Source of the DNA: Streptomyces parvulus
GTDB taxonomy: Bacteria; Actinomycetota; Actinomycetes; Streptomycetales; Streptomycetaceae
Direction: 5' to 3'
Length of the DNA: 64,000 nucleotides
NCBI RefSeq assembly: GCF_014648855.1
Contig: NZ_BMRX01000003.1
Location: 186,001-250,000, forward strand
The position numbers and the translations under genes are program-made. Position 1 is the first letter of the stretch. Every line of letters begins with the position of its first letter. The notes under the pieces were generated by a model. It ran no database searches and had not been told where the DNA came from. It saw only the letters and a program-made list of their open reading frames with translations. Shown here one piece after another: positions 25,488 to 33,694 of the stretch.

Positions 25488-27196
25488 GGCCGTACGTCCT
25501 CCGCTCTCGCGCTCGTGTCCAGTTCCGGGCGCGCCGCCCGGCGCCGCACCGCTGCGGCGAGCGTACGGTGTCCGGACTGCTCGGCGAGCACGACCCTCTC
25601 CTGCGGCAGCGCGCGTCCCCACCATTCGCCGGCCGCGGCGTCGACGGTGGCCCGCAGGTCGGTCAGCGCGGCGGCGAGGGCCCGGCGGGCCGGCTCCAGG
25701 GCGCGGGGCGACGGCTCCGGGTCCGCCAGGACGCGCGCGGTGTGCTCCCGGGCCCGGTCGGCGGCGAGCAGGGCCCGCTCCACCCGGTTCCCGGCACCCC
25801 GGTCGGTGACGGCGACGGCGGCCAGGAAGCCGACCAGGGCGCCGACGACGGTGTCCACCACCCGCTCCGTGATCAGGGAGCCCGGTTCCTGATACCCGGC
25901 GAACTCGGTGATGAGCAGCGCCATCGGGGTCACGCAGACGCTGCCCAGCCAGTAGTTGCGGGTGATGAGTGCCTCGGCGCCGAAGTTCAGGGCCAGGCAG
26001 AGCAGGACGAGCGGCGCCGGTCCCAGGTGCGCGAGGGGTGCTATGGCGGCGAAGAGCAGCACTCCGGCGAGGTTGCCGACCACGCGCTGCACGGCCCGGC
26101 TCCAGGTGAGGGTGAGGTTGGCCTGGTACAGGGCGGCGGCGGTGACCAGCGCCCAGTAGGGGCGGCCGATGCCGAGGGCCAGCGAGGCGTAGCCGGCCAG
26201 GGCGCAGCCCAGGGCGGTGCGTACCGCGACCGGGACCGTCGGGCCGAGCCGGCGCCGCAGGGGGGCCGGGCTGGCGGCGAGTTCGGCGTCGGCGCCGAGG
26301 AGTTCGTCTGCGACGGCGGGACCGTCGCCGGTGCGCGGGACCCGTCCGGAGCCGCGCAGCGCGCGGGCCCAGGCGCGCAGGGGCTCGGGGTCGGTGTCGG
26401 CCGGGGCGGCGAGCGCCACCTCGGCGCGGACGACGAGGCGCTCCAGGGCGTGCCGGGTGCCGGCCCGCGCGCCGGTGGCGGGGACGGCCAGCAGCGTCTG
26501 CCAGGCGTTCTGCACCGCGGCGTACCCGGCCGCGCGGGCGGCGGCGTGACCGTCACCGGCACCTCGGTCGCCGGCGCAGGCGGCCGCCGCGTTCAGGGCC
26601 TGGGCGGTGGCCCGGCGTTCCGGGCCGTGCGGCCGGACCAGGGAGGGTGCCATGCCGACCAGCCACGCCCAGGCACCGGCCGCCGCGGCCAGCGCCAGGT
26701 GGGCGGGGATCTGCGCGAGGGTCTGCGGGACGAAGAGGGCGGCGGAGCTGATGAAGGTCAGGACCACGTTGCCCGGCGGTCCGACGCGGGTGGCGTCGCA
26801 CAGGGCCTTCTGCACGGCCGCCAGCAGCGCCCCGACGGTGACCAGGACGACGGCGTTCCGGGTGAGCGAGGCGGTCACCAGGGCGACGGCGACCCCGCCG
26901 AGCATGCCGAGGACGACCCCGGCGAGGACCCGGGCGCGGGCGGCGTAGGGGCGGTTGTGGGCGTAGAGCGCGCACAGGGACCCGGCCATCGTGTACATCG
27001 CCAGGTCGAGCCGGCCGAGCGCCAGCAGGAGCAGGTTGGGCGGGGCGACGGCGGCGACCGAACTCAGGGCGGGCTTGAACCAGATCTCGGAGGGCCGGCG
27101 CAGCCGCAGCACTCCGGTCAGGGACAGGTGTCGGCGCCGCCGCGGGGCGGGAGAGCCGGGAGAACCAGAAGGGGCGGAGGGGGGCGCACTGCTCAT
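25484..27196 (-). CDS. FUSC family transporter (aromatic acid exporter-like)
   Basis: A 570-residue membrane protein with two blocks of about five to six hydrophobic helices (roughly 40-190 and 320-460) separated by a soluble helical region, and a cytoplasmic C-terminal helical domain. The YWALVTAAALYQ and RTALGCALAGY segments are FUSC-like. It probably exports hydroxylated aromatic acids or similar. First gene of the operon with the MarR gene. The N-terminal 30 residues are proline/serine/arginine-rich. Confidence 0.85.
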   Translation of the reverse strand: MSSAPPSAPSGSPGSPAPRRRRHLSLTGVLRLRRPSEIWFKPALSSVAAVAPPNLLLLALGRLDLAMYTMAGSLCALYAHNRPYAARARVLAGVVLGMLGGVAVALVTASLTRNAVVLVTVGALLAAVQKALCDATRVGPPGNVVLTFISSAALFVPQTLAQIPAHLALAAAAGAWAWLVGMAPSLVRPHGPERRATAQALNAAAACAGDRGAGDGHAAARAAGYAAVQNAWQTLLAVPATGARAGTRHALERLVVRAEVALAAPADTDPEPLRAWARALRGSGRVPRTGDGPAVADELLGADAELAASPAPLRRRLGPTVPVAVRTALGCALAGYASLALGIGRPYWALVTAAALYQANLTLTWSRAVQRVVGNLAGVLLFAAIAPLAHLGPAPLVLLCLALNFGAEALITRNYWLGSVCVTPMALLITEFAGYQEPGSLITERVVDTVVGALVGFLAAVAVTDRGAGNRVERALLAADRAREHTARVLADPEPSPRALEPARRALAAALTDLRATVDAAAGEWWGRALPQERVVLAEQSGHRTLAAAVRRRAARPELDTSARAEDVRP

Positions 27197-27206
27197 GGCA
27201 ACGAGC

Positions 27207-27229
27207 TTAACAGGTGTTTTACCCGTGAA
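27207..27229. promoter_or_regulatory. Candidate MarR operator before the FUSC gene
   Basis: TTAACAGGT-GTTTT-ACCCGTGAA is a pseudo-palindrome with 7 of 9 arm positions matched, starting 11 bases upstream of the FUSC start codon. It stands out as AT-rich in a very GC-rich setting. Position and shape fit a MarR site; the remaining 27230-27406 shows nothing gene-like. Confidence 0.45.
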
Positions 27230-27406
27230 TTATTGACGTTGACGGCACCGCCCTCGCCTCGACGCACTCCCCCACCACCGCCCCGACCAGCGGCGATCCC
27301 CCGCGCTCCCCCGAATACCCCCTGCGTGACCCCTTGCGCTCGCGTGCGCGCCGCACGGCCGGGGCAGGCCTTGTCCGACCGTGGACCGCCGAACGGGGAG
27401 GTGCGT

Positions 27407-27952
27407 GTGCACGGACCGGCGTCGCCCGGATGGCTGCTGGTCGCGCTGTGCGCGGCGACCGGCGCCTACTGCCTGCTGCGGATGCGCAGCCGTGACGAGG
27501 AGGCCCGCCGCGCGGCTGGCGGCGAGGCCCTGATGGGGTTCGGCATGGCCGTGATGGCCGTGCCCGCGGCGGTCTTCACCCCGCCGGCGTGGACCTGGGC
27601 CGGCTACGCGACGGTGTTCGGCGCGGCCGGGCTGCGTGCCCTGTGGGCGGCCGCGCGGTACGGCGGACACCACCTGCACCACCTCGTCGGGGCCGCGGCG
27701 ATGGTCTACATGGCGGTGGTGATGGCCGGCTCACCCGCCCACGCCCACGGCGCCTCGGGCCCGCCGGCCGCGACCGGCGCACTGCTCCTCTACTTCACCG
27801 GGTACGTCCTGCTGACCGGAGTGCGCCTGCTGCCGGTGACGGCCGTCGCCGGGGGCGGACCGGCGCCGGGGTGGGGCGACCGGCCGGAGCTGGCCCGGGC
27901 CTGCCGCCTCTCGATGGGCATCGCGATGCTGGCCATGCTGGCCCCGATGTGA
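27407..27952 (+). CDS. DUF5134 domain membrane protein
   Basis: A 181-residue protein with about five hydrophobic segments and a histidine-rich loop (YGGHHLHHLVGAAAMVYM, about 86-103) plus SPAHAHG, which suggests metal or haem contact. It corresponds to the actinobacterial DUF5134 family. The GTG at 27407 has GGGGAGG six bases before it. It is followed 109 bases downstream by the M56 peptidase, a pairing I recall from other actinobacteria. Function unknown. Confidence 0.75.
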   Translation: MHGPASPGWLLVALCAATGAYCLLRMRSRDEEARRAAGGEALMGFGMAVMAVPAAVFTPPAWTWAGYATVFGAAGLRALWAAARYGGHHLHHLVGAAAMVYMAVVMAGSPAHAHGASGPPAATGALLLYFTGYVLLTGVRLLPVTAVAGGGPAPGWGDRPELARACRLSMGIAMLAMLAPM

Positions 27953-28061
27953 CCGGCCACCGGCCCGCCGTGACCGGGGGCGCCGGGGCGCAATCGTTGC
28001 CTGCGTCACTTTGCGCGCCGGTCCGTACTGCCGGGCGGTACCGCGCTCATAGGCTGCCCCC

Positions 28062-28997
28062 ATGATTCTCCCCGCGGCACTGCTGCTGCTCGGCGCCCTG
28101 ACGGCCGTGCTCGCCCCGAGGCTGCTGGCCCGGGCGGACTGGCCGGACCGCGAACCGGTGGTCGCGCTGTGGGTGTGGCAGTGCGTGGTGGCGGCGGTGC
28201 TGGTGTGCTGCGCGCTGTCGATGACGTTCAGCGCGGCGGCGGCCTGGCACGCGGTGGGCGGACCGGTGTTCGCGACCGCGCCCGGCCCGGTGGTCGAGGC
28301 GTACGCCCTGGGCACGTCCGGCCTCTGGGCGGACACGACCGCCCTCACCCTGGCCTGCGCCGGGCTGTGGAGCGCGGCGATGCTGGTGCGGGAGGTCGTC
28401 CGGGCGCGGGCCAGGCGCCGGGTCCGACGGGCCGAACTGCTGCTCCGCGCACCGCTGTTGCCGGGTGAGGAGCCCGGCCCGGACCGGCTCGTCGTGCTGG
28501 AGGGCGAACGGCCGGACGCCTGGTGGCTGCCCGGCACTCCCCCGCAACTGGTCGTCACCACCGCCGCGCTGGCCCGCCTCAAGGGCCGTCAGCTGGACGC
28601 GGTGCTCGCCCACGAGAAGGGGCACGCGCAGGCGCGGCACGACTGGCTGCTGCACTGCTCGGCGGCGCTGGCGGACGGGTTCCCGCAGGTTCCGGTCTTC
28701 GCCGCGTTCCGCGACGAGATGCACCGCCTGGTGGAACTGGCCGCCGACGACGTGGCGTCCCGCCGCTTCGGCCGCCTGACGACCGCCCTGGCGCTGGTGG
28801 AACTCAACGAGGACCGCGGCGTGTTCGGCCCGTGCCCGACCCCGCAGGCCCAGGTCCCGCAGCGGGTGCACCGGTTGCTCACGCCGCCCGACCGGCTCTC
28901 GGCGGCGCGCCGGCTGCGGCTGACGGCGGCGGCCGCACTGGTGCCGGCGGTGCCGGTGCTGGTGGCGTTCGCGCCGGGGCTGCGCGCCCTGGGGTGA
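28062..28997 (+). CDS. M56 family membrane metallopeptidase
   Basis: A 311-residue BlaR1/MecR1-type peptidase without a sensor domain. It has hydrophobic helices at 3-20, 35-60, 90-112 and the C-terminus, with the zinc motif HEKGH (184-188) in VLAHEKGHAQARHDWLL and the downstream Glu in ELAADDVASRR. Other actinobacterial members pair with a BlaI-type repressor; none is adjacent here, which is notable. It probably cleaves a membrane or cytoplasmic target in response to a signal. Confidence 0.88.
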   Translation: MILPAALLLLGALTAVLAPRLLARADWPDREPVVALWVWQCVVAAVLVCCALSMTFSAAAAWHAVGGPVFATAPGPVVEAYALGTSGLWADTTALTLACAGLWSAAMLVREVVRARARRRVRRAELLLRAPLLPGEEPGPDRLVVLEGERPDAWWLPGTPPQLVVTTAALARLKGRQLDAVLAHEKGHAQARHDWLLHCSAALADGFPQVPVFAAFRDEMHRLVELAADDVASRRFGRLTTALALVELNEDRGVFGPCPTPQAQVPQRVHRLLTPPDRLSAARRLRLTAAAALVPAVPVLVAFAPGLRALG

Positions 28998-29063
28998 CCG
29001 GCCGCACACCGCACGTACCCCGGGAATTCGCCTCCGGGCCACCTGGTCGGCGAGTATCGCAGC

Positions 29064-29735
29064 ATGCAGACGCCGCCGGTCGACTCCCCGCCCACCGAAC
29101 CGCGCCCCCGTACGGCGCTCGGCGCCGCCTGGGTGCTGGCGGTGTGCTCCGCGCTGCTGCTCACGCTGGTGGCCGTCGAGTGGGGGCCGCTGATCCGCCT
29201 CGACGACGACATCGCCACCACGACGCACCGCTGGGCCGTGGACGAACCCGGTGTCACCCAGGTCATGCGGGTCCTCACGGACTGGGTGTGGGACACCTGG
29301 ACGATGCGACTGCTGTGCGCGGTGGTCGTGTTGTGGCTGTGGTTCCGGCGCGGCGACCGGTGGACCGCCGTATGGCTGGGGGCCGCCTGTGTGCTGGGCA
29401 GCCTCCTCCAGCAGGTCCTGAAGGCGGCGGTGGACCGCCCCCGCCCCGTGTGGCCCGACCCCGTGGACTCCGCCCACTACGCGGCCTTCCCGTCCGGCCA
29501 CGCCATGACGGCGACCTTCGTGTGCGGCCTCCTGGTGTGGCTCGTCCACTACTACGGCGCCTCTCCCGCCCTGCGCCGCGCCGCCTGGGCCGTGGCCGCG
29601 GTCTCCGTGGCGGGTGTCGGTGTGACCCGGGTGTGGCTGGGCGTGCACTGGGCGACGGACGTGGCCGGCGGCTGGCTCCTCGGCGTCCTGGTCACGGTGG
29701 CCGCCGTGCTGGTGCACCGGCGCCGCCATCCCTGA
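29064..29735 (+). CDS. PAP2 family phosphatase
   Basis: A 223-residue membrane phosphatase with the three PAP2 motifs: KAAVDRPRP (Lys120, Arg), PSGH (143-146) and RVWLGVHWATD (Arg, His195, Asp). About six hydrophobic helices. Substrates in this class are lipid phosphates such as phosphatidic acid or undecaprenyl pyrophosphate, with the active site outside the membrane. It lies 66 bases after the M56 gene and may share its transcript. Confidence 0.92.
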   Translation: MQTPPVDSPPTEPRPRTALGAAWVLAVCSALLLTLVAVEWGPLIRLDDDIATTTHRWAVDEPGVTQVMRVLTDWVWDTWTMRLLCAVVVLWLWFRRGDRWTAVWLGAACVLGSLLQQVLKAAVDRPRPVWPDPVDSAHYAAFPSGHAMTATFVCGLLVWLVHYYGASPALRRAAWAVAAVSVAGVGVTRVWLGVHWATDVAGGWLLGVLVTVAAVLVHRRRHP

Positions 29736-29985
29736 GTCCGGCACCCGCGGCGCCTCGCAGGATCCGCCCGTGGACGCCGTGCTGTTCGACTTCTCCCCCT
29801 GGAGGCCGCCGGGGGCGCTGCCCGGCGGGACCGCTGCCGGTGCTCGACCTGGTGCGCCCCAACCTGGAGGCCGTAGCCCGGGGCAACCACCGCGCCGGGG
29901 TGAGTCCGTCCCGGACGATCCCCCGTGTCGCCCGGGACGGACGATGACAGGACCGGACCACGAGGGCCGGTCGGTCTGCGCCGAG
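29736..29985 (+). other. Intergenic segment with a possible gene remnant
   Basis: No credible complete gene is present. A GTG at 29770 opens VDAVLFDFSPWRPPG, then the protein-like reading shifts frame to LPVLDLVRPNLEAVARGNHRAG about 60 bases later. This could be the eroded ends of a former gene or chance in a GC-rich sequence. I cannot name a family. Confidence 0.25.
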
Positions 29986-30010
29986 TATAGTTGGCTGCCA
30001 GCCAGTCAAC
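29986..30010 (+). promoter_or_regulatory. -10 box and candidate TetR autoregulatory operator
   Basis: TATAGT (29986-29991) is a good -10 box. Overlapping it is GTTGGCTG-CCAGC-CAGTCAAC (29990-30010), a pseudo-palindrome with 7 of 8 arm positions matched, ending 13 bases before the TetR start codon. Binding there would block the promoter, as in autorepression. Confidence 0.6.
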
Positions 30011-30023
30011 GCAGGAGTACAGC

Positions 30024-30722
30024 ATGTCCCCGCGCAGCGCCTCGGTCAATGAAGAGTTGCGGCGGCGTTCGAAGGAGCGGCTTCTGCAGGCCGCGGTGGA
30101 GCTGGTCGGCGAGTTCGGGTACGAGGCGACCACGCTGGGCGCCATCGCCGACCGGGCGGGGTCGGCACGCGGTCTGGTCTCCTACTACTTCCCCGGCAAA
30201 CGCCAGCTCGTGCAGTCCGCCGTGCACCGGCTGATGCACCGCACGCTGGAGGAGGCGCTGGAACGCGAGCCGGCCACCTCCGACGGCGCGGAGCGGATGG
30301 CACGGGCCATCGACGCGATCCTGGGCCTGGCCCGTGACCGGCCGGTGCTGATGCGCCAGCACATGGCGGGCCTGCTCCAAGCCGAGGTGGGTTTCGTGCC
30401 GTGCCCCGAGCAGCGCAGGCTGGCGGAGCTGCTGCGCGACACCGTCGCCCGGCACGGGTCGCGGGACGTCGACCGCGACTACCCGATGCTGCGCGCACTG
30501 CTGATGGGCGCCGTCTTCGCGGCCCTGGTGCCGGGCGTGCCGATGCCCGTGCCGGTGCTGCGCGCCGAGCTGTTCAAGCGCTACCGGCTGGAGTGGAGGA
30601 CGGGTGTCCCGCCGGACGCCGAGGCGCCCGACGGGACGGGGTGCGACACGGATCTGTCGCGGTTCTTCGCGACCGGCGGTCCGGAGACCGGCGGCCCGGA
30701 CGGTGCGGCTCAGTCGAAGTAG
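30024..30722 (+). CDS. TetR-family transcriptional regulator
   Basis: A 232-residue regulator with an N-terminal TetR HTH: RLLQAAVELVGEFGYEATTLGAIADRAGSARGLVSYYFPGKRQLVQSAVHRLM. The C-terminal ligand domain is unclassified, with an extended tail. ATG preceded by AGGAG. Its last 13 bases overlap the end of the convergent LVIVD-repeat gene. The only visible site is its own promoter, so its other targets are unknown. Confidence 0.92.
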   Translation: MSPRSASVNEELRRRSKERLLQAAVELVGEFGYEATTLGAIADRAGSARGLVSYYFPGKRQLVQSAVHRLMHRTLEEALEREPATSDGAERMARAIDAILGLARDRPVLMRQHMAGLLQAEVGFVPCPEQRRLAELLRDTVARHGSRDVDRDYPMLRALLMGAVFAALVPGVPMPVPVLRAELFKRYRLEWRTGVPPDAEAPDGTGCDTDLSRFFATGGPETGGPDGAAQSK

Positions 30723-32212
30723 TCCGGCTGCGTCTGCGTGTTCAGCTCGTCGAGGCGGACACGCTTCGCCGGGTCGGTGCGCCGGTCGTCGAGCCTGAGG
30801 ACGTCGAAGCCCTTGGCGATGTCGTTCGAGTAGATGTAGCCGTTGTAGTAGTACGCCGACCAGGAACCGCCGGTGGTCATGCCGTCCGTGGTCAGCGGTC
30901 CGCGCTCGAAGTAGGCGATCTCCTTCGGGCGCCTGGAGTCGGTGAACTCCCAGACGGAGATGCCGCCCTGGTACCAGGCCTGCACCATGATGTCGCGGCC
31001 CTTGACCGGGATCAGCGAGCCGTTGTGGGCGACGCAGTTCTCGGTGTCCGCCTGGTGGCGCGGGATCTTGAAGTAGCTGCGGAAGACCAGCTTGCGGTGG
31101 TCGCCTCGGCCGACGAGGTCGTAGATGCCGTCGGCGCCCCGGTTCGGGCCGATCTCCGCGTTGCAGGTGGCCGCACCGCCGCCGCCCAGCTCGTCGGTGA
31201 AGACGACCTTGTCTGCCTTCTGGTTGAAGGTCGCCGAGTGCCAGAACGCGAAGTTCACGTTGTCCTGGACCCGGTCGATGACCTTCGGGCGCTCGGGGTC
31301 CTTGATGGAGAACAGGATGCCGTCACCCATGCAGGCGCCGGCGGCCAGGTCCTCGGACGGCAGCACGGTGATGTCGTGGCAGCCGGTGGTCTTGGAGACG
31401 CCCGGGTTGGTCGGTCCGCCCGGGTTGCCGCCGCCGTCGGGGCCCTCACCGGGGAACAGCACCGGGAAGTCCACGACCGCAGCCCGCTCGGGCGCCTTGC
31501 GCGGCACCTTGATGACGGAGATGCCGTCGTGCGGCGGCTGGCAGTCGGGGTACGCGGCGCTCGGCGAGTACGACGAGACGTAGACGTAGACGTCCTTGCG
31601 CTCGGGCACCAGCGTGTGGGTGTGCGAGCCGCAGGCGGTCTCGACGGCGGCGACGTACTTCGGGTTCCGCTTGTCGCTGATGTCGAAGACCTTCATGCCC
31701 TCCCAGGAGGACTTCTCGGTCGCCGGCTGCGTGGTGCTGTTGCAACTGCTGTCGCTGCGCGAGGAGTCGGTCGACAGGAACAGCAGATCGCCGGAGACGG
31801 AGATGTCGTTCTGCGAGCCGGGACACAGCACCTGGGCGACGGTCTTCGGCTTCTTCGGGTTCTTGATGTCGAAGATGCGGAAGCCGTCGTAGTTGCCGGC
31901 GAAGGCGTACCGGCCCTGGAAGGCCAGGTCCGAGTTGGTGCCCGGAAGCGCGTCCTTGGGGATGTTCGTCAGGTGCTCGATGTTGTCCGAGTGGACGATC
32001 TCGTCCTGACCGGGTATCTCGCCGCTCTCTATCGCCTCGCGCACCTCGGCGCGCGCGCTCTTGGACACCTCCTTCGACGTGGCCGGGCTGTCCCCGGGGT
32101 CGGGGGTCGCGACGGCCGGGCCGGCGGTGAGCAGCGCGGAAAGCAGTCCGGCGGCGACCGCCGCGACTCCCAGGCGTCTGCGCCGCGTTCGCGGGTCGTT
32201 CAACAGGGTCAC
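30710..32212 (-). CDS. Secreted LVIVD-repeat beta-propeller protein
   Basis: A 500-residue protein with a twin-arginine-rich signal sequence (DPRTRRRRLGVAAVAAGLLSALLTAGPAVA, cleavage about 34). Repeated motifs FRIFDIKNPKKPKTV, MKVFDISDKRNPKYV, ISVIKVPRKAPERA, ILFSIKDPERPKVI and ISVWEFTDSRRPKEI mark the blades of an LVIVD-type propeller. Several cysteines (CPGSQ, SSCN, ETACGS, PDCQ, TGCHD, GACMG) suggest disulfides. GTG start with GGGAGG six bases before it. It is divergent from the DUF305 lipoprotein; the pair recurs, as I recall, in streptomycetes. Role unknown. Confidence 0.88.
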   Translation of the reverse strand: MTLLNDPRTRRRRLGVAAVAAGLLSALLTAGPAVATPDPGDSPATSKEVSKSARAEVREAIESGEIPGQDEIVHSDNIEHLTNIPKDALPGTNSDLAFQGRYAFAGNYDGFRIFDIKNPKKPKTVAQVLCPGSQNDISVSGDLLFLSTDSSRSDSSCNSTTQPATEKSSWEGMKVFDISDKRNPKYVAAVETACGSHTHTLVPERKDVYVYVSSYSPSAAYPDCQPPHDGISVIKVPRKAPERAAVVDFPVLFPGEGPDGGGNPGGPTNPGVSKTTGCHDITVLPSEDLAAGACMGDGILFSIKDPERPKVIDRVQDNVNFAFWHSATFNQKADKVVFTDELGGGGAATCNAEIGPNRGADGIYDLVGRGDHRKLVFRSYFKIPRHQADTENCVAHNGSLIPVKGRDIMVQAWYQGGISVWEFTDSRRPKEIAYFERGPLTTDGMTTGGSWSAYYYNGYIYSNDIAKGFDVLRLDDRRTDPAKRVRLDELNTQTQPDYFD

Positions 32213-32228
32213 TGTTTCCTCCCTAGCT

Positions 32229-32288
32229 CCGTTCCCGTTGGAACGGTTCACACACGACGCAGTATCGTCTTCGCCATGCTCATACCAA
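32229..32288 (-). promoter_or_regulatory. Promoter and 5' hairpin of the LVIVD-repeat gene
   Basis: On the minus strand TTGGTA (32283-32288) and GATACT (32261-32266) are 16 bases apart. Downstream, CCGTTCC-AACG-GGAACGG (32229-32246, perfect 7 bp arms) would form a hairpin at the start of the leader just before the ribosome site, or act as an operator. The DUF305 promoter probably includes TTTTTTGAT (about 32313) on the other strand. Confidence 0.45.
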
Positions 32289-32402
32289 CAGGGGGCAACA
32301 AACACGCAATGAAGTTTTTTGATCAGTGACGCGCGGAAGCGTGCTAGGACGGTCATCGCACCCACGAGGTGTTCCACATCCCGCCTGCAACAGGAGGCTG
32401 TT

Positions 32403-33071
32403 GTGCCCTTCCGCCCCGCGATGTCCGGCGCGTCCCTCGCCGCGGCCTCGCTGGCCGCACTGGCCGTGCTCGGCCTGAGCGCCTGCGATTCGGACTCGGA
32501 CTCGGAGACCCGGTCGGCCGCCGCGACCGGCCCCTCGGTGATCGCTCCCGGCCGGCCGGGCGAGGGGAACCGGACGCTGTCCGCCGAGGACGCCGAGAAG
32601 CAGCGGGCCGACGACGACTCCCCCAACTCCGCGGACGTCTCGTACGCGCGGATGATGATCCAGCACCACGCGCAGGCCCTGGAGATGACCGAACTCGTGC
32701 CGCGGCAGGCCGAGTCGGAGCGGGTCAGGAAGCTCGCCGAGAGGATCTCCGCGGCCCAGGGGCCCGAGATCGAGGCGATGCGGGGCTGGCTGAAGAACCA
32801 CGGCGAGAAGGAGGACGCAACGGGCGGCGCGCACGACCACGCCGCGATGCCCGGCATGGCGACCGAGGCGCAGCTGAAGAAGCTGCGCGCGGCGCGGGGC
32901 GACGCCTTCGACCGGCTCTTCCTCACTCTGATGATCACCCACCACGAGGGCGCGATCACCATGGCCACCGACGTCAAGTCGGAAGGCAACAACGTGCAGG
33001 TCGAGGAGATGGCCGACGACGTGGCCGCCCAGCAGACGAGCGAGATCTCCCGGATGCGCGAGATGCTCTGA
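32403..33071 (+). CDS. DUF305 lipoprotein
   Basis: A 222-residue protein with a lipoprotein signal ending in LSAC (lipidated Cys about 28), then two ferritin-like helical halves with the DUF305 hallmarks YARMMIQHHAQALEMTELV and FLTLMITHHEGAITMA. The methionine/histidine-rich helices and DHAAMPGMAT point to copper or other soft-metal contact, as proposed for DUF305. GTG start with AGGAGG five bases before. It is divergent from the LVIVD-repeat gene, so both probably act at the cell surface together. Confidence 0.9.
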   Translation: MPFRPAMSGASLAAASLAALAVLGLSACDSDSDSETRSAAATGPSVIAPGRPGEGNRTLSAEDAEKQRADDDSPNSADVSYARMMIQHHAQALEMTELVPRQAESERVRKLAERISAAQGPEIEAMRGWLKNHGEKEDATGGAHDHAAMPGMATEAQLKKLRAARGDAFDRLFLTLMITHHEGAITMATDVKSEGNNVQVEEMADDVAAQQTSEISRMREML

Positions 33072-33122
33072 CGTCCGGCCCGCGAGGGGGCGGCGGACGC
33101 GGGGGCAGCGGCAGGCGCGGGA

Positions 33123-33644
33123 TCAGCGGCGGGCGCGGCGCGGCGCCAGGAACCCCTCGTCGCGGGCCTGCCCGATCAGCCTGAGGGACTTGCGCCTGCT
33201 GTGCCCGGTCGCCCGCATCACCGCGAGGACGGGGTCGGCCCCGTCCTCGCGGGCCTCCCGGTACTCCCGTGCGACGAGCCGGCGCTCCTCCCGGCCGCGC
33301 GGGCGGGCGGGACGCGTCCGGCGCGACGGGGCGGGCACACCCCGGGCGGGCGGCGGCACGCAGGCCTCGAAGAGCGGGTTCTCCAGCCATTCGGCGAGCA
33401 CGGCGAGGTCGTCGATGGACAGCGGCGGCTCGGCCCGCACCCCCTCCACCCGCACCTCGCGGCCGGACAGCACGGCGAGGGCGTCCACGCGCGCGCCGTC
33501 GGCGAACGCCAGCCGGACGTCGAACCAGGAGGCCGTGGCGCCACCGTCCCGCACCACCCAGGCGTGCCGCACGGACATCTCACCGTCGTCCGGACAGCGA
33601 TCGGAAAGCTGAAGAGAACGATCAAAGAAGGATGCTTCGAGCAC
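33123..33644 (-). CDS. DUF6214 family protein
   Basis: A 173-residue protein that I place in the streptomycete DUF6214 family: an N-terminal WFDVRLAFADGARVDALAVLSG/EVRVEGVRAEPPLSIDDLAVLAEWLE domain, a proline/arginine-rich linker (about 98-115), and a C-terminal helix-turn-helix-looking segment VARE...ADPVLAVMRATGHSRRKSLRLIGQARDEGFL. The last part resembles a small DNA-binding domain. Function unknown. The upstream promoter area (33645-33694) is AT-rich. Confidence 0.7.
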   Translation of the reverse strand: MLEASFFDRSLQLSDRCPDDGEMSVRHAWVVRDGGATASWFDVRLAFADGARVDALAVLSGREVRVEGVRAEPPLSIDDLAVLAEWLENPLFEACVPPPARGVPAPSRRTRPARPRGREERRLVAREYREAREDGADPVLAVMRATGHSRRKSLRLIGQARDEGFLAPRRARR

Positions 33645-33694
33645 ATACGCAACGTAACCGAATGATCACATTCCATACGAACGGAACACGCGGG

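Noticed and set aside
25478..27406. Long plus-strand frame running into the DUF5134 gene
   Set aside because: All but the last 182 codons are antisense to the FUSC and MarR genes; a GTG with a strong ribosome site at 27407 begins the real protein.
32213..32992. N-terminal extension of the LVIVD-repeat protein by 260 codons
   Set aside because: It is antisense to the DUF305 gene; the GTG at 32212 has GGGAGG and begins at a signal peptide.
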